Assembly (NCBI GenBank): GCA_947630155.1
Contig: CANRGM010000005.1
Location: 1-27,522 of the forward strand
Direction of reading: 5' to 3'
DNA from: an uncultured Clostridia bacterium
Lineage (GTDB): Bacteria > Bacillota > Clostridia > TANB77 > CAG-508
Length of the DNA stretch: 27,522 nucleotides
Of the stretch, positions 24,397 through 27,522 are shown in pieces. A program made the translations under genes and the position numbers. Position 1 is the stretch's first letter. Each line of letters starts with the position of its first letter. Under the pieces are notes generated by a model that was given only the letters and a program-made list of their open reading frames with translations, searched no databases and had not been told where the DNA came from.

Positions 24397-24834
24397 ATGA
24401 ATGATAATGTTGAAAAATATAATGATATTATAAATTTACCGCATCACATATCAAAAAAACATCCTCAAATGTCAATAGATGCAAGATCAGCACAATTTGC
24501 ATCATTTGCAGCGTTAAAAGGATATGATGATGAAGTAGAAGAAACTTCGAGGTTAACCAGCGAAAAAATAGAAATTACAGAAGGATTAAAAATGTTATTA
24601 GATGAGAAAATTAACTTGATAAAACATAAAATATCATTAAAACCTAAAATAAGTGTTACATATTTTATAAAAGATGAAAAAAAGAGTGGAGGTAAATATA
24701 TAACAGTTGTGGGGAAAGTGAGAAAATTAGACGAATATAAAGATTTAATAATATTAGAGAATGGAAAGGAGATACCAATTATAGATATTAGTGACATTAA
24801 AGGAGATATCTTTAAAATTAATGATTTAGAGTAA
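24397..24834 (+). CDS. YolD-like protein, Y-polymerase partner
   Basis: A 145-aa protein with the clostridial YolD-like signature near the N-terminus: DIINLPHHISKKHPQMS, then ARSAQFASFAALKGYDDEVEETSRLT. The C-terminal half is beta-rich (SVTYFIKDE, YITVVGKVRKLDEY, IPIIDISDIKGDIF). YolD-like proteins are encoded next to Y-family polymerases and are thought to be their UmuD-like accessory partners; the mechanism is not established. It lies 120 bp behind the polymerase on the same strand. The site AAAGGA is far (about 15 bases) from the ATG. A TGCCTTT/AAAGGCA hairpin lies in the gap (24348-24373). Confidence 0.85.
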   Translation: MNDNVEKYNDIINLPHHISKKHPQMSIDARSAQFASFAALKGYDDEVEETSRLTSEKIEITEGLKMLLDEKINLIKHKISLKPKISVTYFIKDEKKSGGKYITVVGKVRKLDEYKDLIILENGKEIPIIDISDIKGDIFKINDLE

Positions 24835-25012
24835 TAAAAACATGTATAAGAGCTTGCGAAAGAAATATAGAGATGATATAATGGCTCAAAAAAATATATT
24901 TCTGTAAACAATTCATTAGTTATGTAAAATAGAAGCATAAAAAGTTGATATAAATAACAGATGCTATAAATTAACGCGTATAAAGTGTCTGAAAGTAAAA
25001 AAGGAGAAATTT

Positions 25013-25549
25013 ATGGACGAAATTCTAGATGTATTTACGAGAGAAGGAATATATATTGGAACAAAAACAAGAGCACAATGTCATAGTAAGAAACCAGGTG
25101 GCTATCATAAACCTGTTTGGGTATTTATAATAAATACTAACAATGAAATATTGGTACAAAAAAGGTCAAAGATTAAGAGCATACTACCTGACTTATGGTC
25201 ACCATCCAGCGCAGGACATGTTGAAGCCGGAGAAATGATGATTGATGGTGCAATTAGAGAAACAGAAGAAGAATTGGGTATTAAAACTAAAAAAGGTGAC
25301 TACAAATTTTGTGGAGAATATATTTTGGACGACTCATGGGAAATAGTTCAAATATTTGTTGCAAAATTGAACTTTAATATAAAAGATTTGAAATTGCAAG
25401 AAAAGGAAGTATCTGAAACTAAATGGGTATTGTTTGAAGAATTCAAGAATTTAGTGAACTCGGATCAATTCATTCCATTGGAAGAAAGTCTTAAAGATTT
25501 AATTTTTAGAATTATTGAAGAAAATATGGAAAAAAATTTACTTGAATAA
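25013..25549 (+). CDS. Nudix hydrolase
   Basis: A 178-aa Nudix enzyme that hydrolyses a nucleoside diphosphate linked to another moiety. The full Nudix box lies at residues 68-90: Gly68, Glu74, Arg82-Glu83, Glu86-Glu87 and Gly89. The N-terminal segment (TREGIYIGTKTRAQCHSKKPGGYHKPVWVFI) and QKRS.....LPDLWSPSSAGHVEAGE resemble the YfcD/isopentenyl-diphosphate isomerase-like subgroup. The substrate cannot be read from the sequence. AAGGAG lies 7 bases ahead of the ATG. The 178-bp gap before it holds only a weak AGAAATATA/TATATTTCT hairpin. Confidence 0.9.
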   Translation: MDEILDVFTREGIYIGTKTRAQCHSKKPGGYHKPVWVFIINTNNEILVQKRSKIKSILPDLWSPSSAGHVEAGEMMIDGAIRETEEELGIKTKKGDYKFCGEYILDDSWEIVQIFVAKLNFNIKDLKLQEKEVSETKWVLFEEFKNLVNSDQFIPLEESLKDLIFRIIEENMEKNLLE

Positions 25550-25643
25550 TTCATAACAGGTATAATATAAAAGGAATAAATTTTAGATTGATTTTGAAAA
25601 GGTATAATGATGTAAAAAATATATTAATAGGAGGCTTGAAACT

Positions 25644-26282
25644 ATGAAATATAGAATTCTATGTTATGGGGATTCTAACACATGGGGATATATTTCTGGA
25701 ACTGATCATCTTAGATATGGTGAAAATGAAAGATGGACTAAAATATTATCAAGGAAACTCGGAGATAATTTTGAAATAATAGAAGAAGGATTAAATAGTA
25801 GAACTTTAATATCAAATGATCCTAGACCCGGAAAGGAAGGAAAAAACGGATATCAGTATTTAATACCATGCCTAGATACACATGATCCAATAGATCTAGT
25901 TATTATAATGTTAGGAACAAATGAATTAAAGAAATCATATAACCGATCTATTGAAGAAATAGGAGAGATTTTCGAAAAATATTTTGTAAAAACTATTTTG
26001 AATAAAAAGTCTCAAATAGAAGATAAATATCCTAAACTATTGATAATTGCTCCACCTTTAGCAGATGATGATGGCAATGGAAAATATGAAGGAGCATTAG
26101 AAAAGTCTTTAAGGTTTAATGAAATATATAGTAAAATTGCTAGAAGTAATGGATGCTATTTTATAGACAATGAACAATTAAATACAGGATCTGATAAAAT
26201 TCATCTAACAAAAGATAGTCATGAAATATTAGCCAATAAACTCTATAGTAAAATAGTAGATATTTTTAATATAGGTATATAA
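25644..26282 (+). CDS. SGNH/GDSL-family hydrolase
   Basis: A 212-aa esterase-type hydrolase of the SGNH superfamily. Block I is YGDSNTWGY with nucleophile Ser11. Block III is LGTNELK with the oxyanion Asn. Block V is DKIHLTKDSH with the catalytic Asp-x-x-His pair. There is no signal peptide, so the protein is cytosolic. The arrangement resembles arylesterase-like clostridial proteins annotated as GDSL lipases. The natural substrate is unknown. AGGAGG lies ahead of the ATG. It is on the same strand as the Nudix gene 94 bp upstream. Confidence 0.9.
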   Translation: MKYRILCYGDSNTWGYISGTDHLRYGENERWTKILSRKLGDNFEIIEEGLNSRTLISNDPRPGKEGKNGYQYLIPCLDTHDPIDLVIIMLGTNELKKSYNRSIEEIGEIFEKYFVKTILNKKSQIEDKYPKLLIIAPPLADDDGNGKYEGALEKSLRFNEIYSKIARSNGCYFIDNEQLNTGSDKIHLTKDSHEILANKLYSKIVDIFNIGI

Positions 26283-26340
26283 AAAATAATAGAAAGGAGA
26301 AATTCGCATAATAGATGTTTAAATTATGTGAAGCAAAAAT

Positions 26341-27114
26341 ATGAGTAAAGAAAACAAAAAAGAACAACAAAAACAATATCAAGACCAAGTAGAAGGCAGA
26401 AATGCAGTTCTAGAATTATTGGAATCTGGACGAGATATCAACAAAATATTTATTAGTAATGGAGAAAAAAATGGTTCTATTAATAAAATTTTGGCGATTG
26501 CAAAAGAAAAAAGAATTATTGTAACAGAAGTAAATAGAAAAAAACTGGAAGAAATGGCTACATCAGATAACCATCAAGGGGTAATAGCAATTGTACCACC
26601 TTATGAATATTGTGATATTGATGATATTTTAGAATGTGCTAAAAACAAAAAGGAAGAACCTTTCATATTAATATTAGATGGTATAGAAGACCCACATAAT
26701 TTAGGTGCAATTATCAGAACGGCAGAAACTGCAGGTATACATGGAGTAATAATTCCAAAAAGAAGAGCAGCGTGTGTCAATAGTACAGTTGCAAAAGTTG
26801 CAGCAGGTGCGGTTGAACATGTGAACATAGCAAGAGTTAACAACATAAATGAAACAATAAGATATTTAAAAGAAAAAGGTGTATGGATTTGTGGAACTGA
26901 TATGGATACAAAAAAATATCACTATAACCAGGATTTAACAGGTCCACTTGCTATTGTTATAGGAAGTGAAGGCTTTGGAATGGGAAAATTAGTAAAAGAT
27001 AATTGTGATTTCATTGTTAAGATTCCAATGAAAGGTAAAATTACATCATTAAATGCATCAGTATCAGCAGGAATAGTTATATATGAGGCACTTAGACAAC
27101 GAGATGGTTTATAA
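26341..27114 (+). CDS. rlmB: 23S rRNA 2'-O-methyltransferase RlmB (TrmH family)
   Basis: A 257-aa SPOUT methyltransferase, probably for G2251 of 23S rRNA. The N-terminal substrate-binding domain begins VEGRNAVLELLESGRDINKIF. The catalytic knot motifs are LDGIEDPHNLGAIIRTAE, VNSTVAKVAAGAVEHV, IVIGSEGFGM and IPMKGKITSLNASVSAGI. A short Lys/Gln-rich N-terminus (residues 1-17) precedes the domain. The usual neighbours cysS and mrnC are absent here; instead an rRNA-type leader follows. The ribosome binding site is poor. Confidence 0.93.
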   Translation: MSKENKKEQQKQYQDQVEGRNAVLELLESGRDINKIFISNGEKNGSINKILAIAKEKRIIVTEVNRKKLEEMATSDNHQGVIAIVPPYEYCDIDDILECAKNKKEEPFILILDGIEDPHNLGAIIRTAETAGIHGVIIPKRRAACVNSTVAKVAAGAVEHVNIARVNNINETIRYLKEKGVWICGTDMDTKKYHYNQDLTGPLAIVIGSEGFGMGKLVKDNCDFIVKIPMKGKITSLNASVSAGIVIYEALRQRDGL

Positions 27115-27282
27115 GAATTGTATTTTATAACATAATACATATAATAATATAAAATACATTGACATATAAAATTCAAATAAAGAATTTTATAAAAATATTC
27201 AAGAAAAAAATGTTGAAAATAGTAGGGTTAGAAGTTGGAAAAAAATACTAACGAAAAAAATAAAAAAAATTCGAAAAAAGTG

Positions 27283-27311
27283 TTGACTTTTTATCTGTAG
27301 CGTGTTAAGAT
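27283..27311 (+). promoter_or_regulatory. rRNA-type promoter P1
   Basis: TTGACT (27283-27288), 17 bases, TAAGAT (27306-27311). Just downstream is the palindrome GTTGCT-G-AGCAAC (27319-27331). The 27115-27522 stretch otherwise contains no gene. Confidence 0.75.
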
Positions 27312-27399
27312 TAATATCGTTGCTGAGCAACAAAATAACATAATATTTTTGATATGTAGTTTGACAAAAAAATAATTTGAAAAAAGTTATAAAAAAGTG

Positions 27400-27428
27400 T
27401 TGACATCATATTAAAAAGATGTTAAAAT
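27400..27428 (+). promoter_or_regulatory. rRNA-type promoter P2
   Basis: TTGACA (27400-27405), 17 bases, TAAAAT (27423-27428). Its upstream context AAAAAAGTG repeats that of P1, as in tandem rRNA promoters. Confidence 0.8.
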
Positions 27429-27522
27429 CAAAATTGTCTTTGAACAAAAAAGAAGACATAAAGTACATTGAAAAATAAACAATAAACCTTTAGAGAAATA
27501 AACCAAAAGCGGTAGTTTTTAG
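27429..27522 (+). other. rRNA operon leader (16S gene expected beyond the right edge)
   Basis: After P2, TGTCTTTGAACAA (27435-27447) resembles the antitermination boxA. TGTCTT/AAGACA can form a hairpin (27435-27458). ACATTGAAAAATAAAC follows, a phrase typical of Bacillota rRNA leaders. No mature 16S sequence is reached, so this is inference from promoter strength and leader composition. Confidence 0.6.

Noticed and set aside
24861..24903. AGAAATATA/TATATTTCT inverted repeat ahead of the Nudix gene
   Set aside because: It is A/T-only apart from two pairs, with a long loop; expected by chance in this composition.

Overview
The window is AT-rich DNA (roughly 28-30% G+C by eye) with strong AGGAGG-type ribosome binding sites, A/T-ending codons, AGA as the main arginine codon and a classical Bacillota gene order. 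This points to a low-GC Bacillota, most likely an anaerobic, probably gut-associated member of the Clostridia. The species cannot be named from the sequence.

Layout, left to right. (1) 57-3677: lower glycolysis genes pgk, tpiA and gpmI. gpmI is split by one extra base at about 2609. (2) 3743-6964: a YezG/DUF600-like immunity-type protein, a tRNA-Gln(CTG), and a DUF3137 membrane protein followed by LemA. (3) 7159-11463: the SRP/ribosome-maturation cluster ylxM-ffh-rpsP-khpA-rimM-trmD-rplS. L19 carries a long acidic tail, and a strong terminator closes the cluster. (4) 11514-11771: a small, comparatively GC-rich orphan gene on the minus strand with a consensus promoter. (5) 11912-16099, minus strand: a LonB-type protease downstream of the t6A-linked genes tsaE-tsaB-rimI. 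(6) 16270-18084: lepA, divergent from tsaE. (7) 18129-22265: a translationally coupled three-gene cassette of HAD 5'-nucleotidase, a 1064-aa SF2 helicase and a small basic protein. (8) 22266-22773: a terminator, a 258-bp element bounded by perfect 56-bp inverted repeats, and an SOS-type promoter. (9) 22774-24834: a Y-family polymerase and a YolD-like partner. (10) 25013-27114: a Nudix hydrolase, an SGNH hydrolase and rlmB. (11) 27115-27522: tandem strong promoters and an rRNA-type leader, suggesting that an rRNA operon starts just beyond the right edge.

The most striking gene is the helicase (18716-21910). Behind its SF2 motor lies a sigma-70 region 4-like helix-turn-helix, followed by two copies of the RNA polymerase alpha-subunit C-terminal domain. 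In both copies the residues known to bind DNA in alpha are retained. One sigma-4 plus two alphaCTDs on flexible linkers is the same set of upstream-promoter-binding modules carried by an RNA polymerase holoenzyme, here attached to an ATP-driven translocase. I know of no described system with this architecture. The gene is locked by overlapping start and stop codons to a nucleotidase and a small basic protein.

Other points worth attention are the large inverted-repeat element next to this cassette, the LexA-box/clamp-motif Y-polymerase pair, a dispersed 31-bp hairpin repeat found after two different genes, and the gpmI frameshift at what appears to be a very rare CGG codon.
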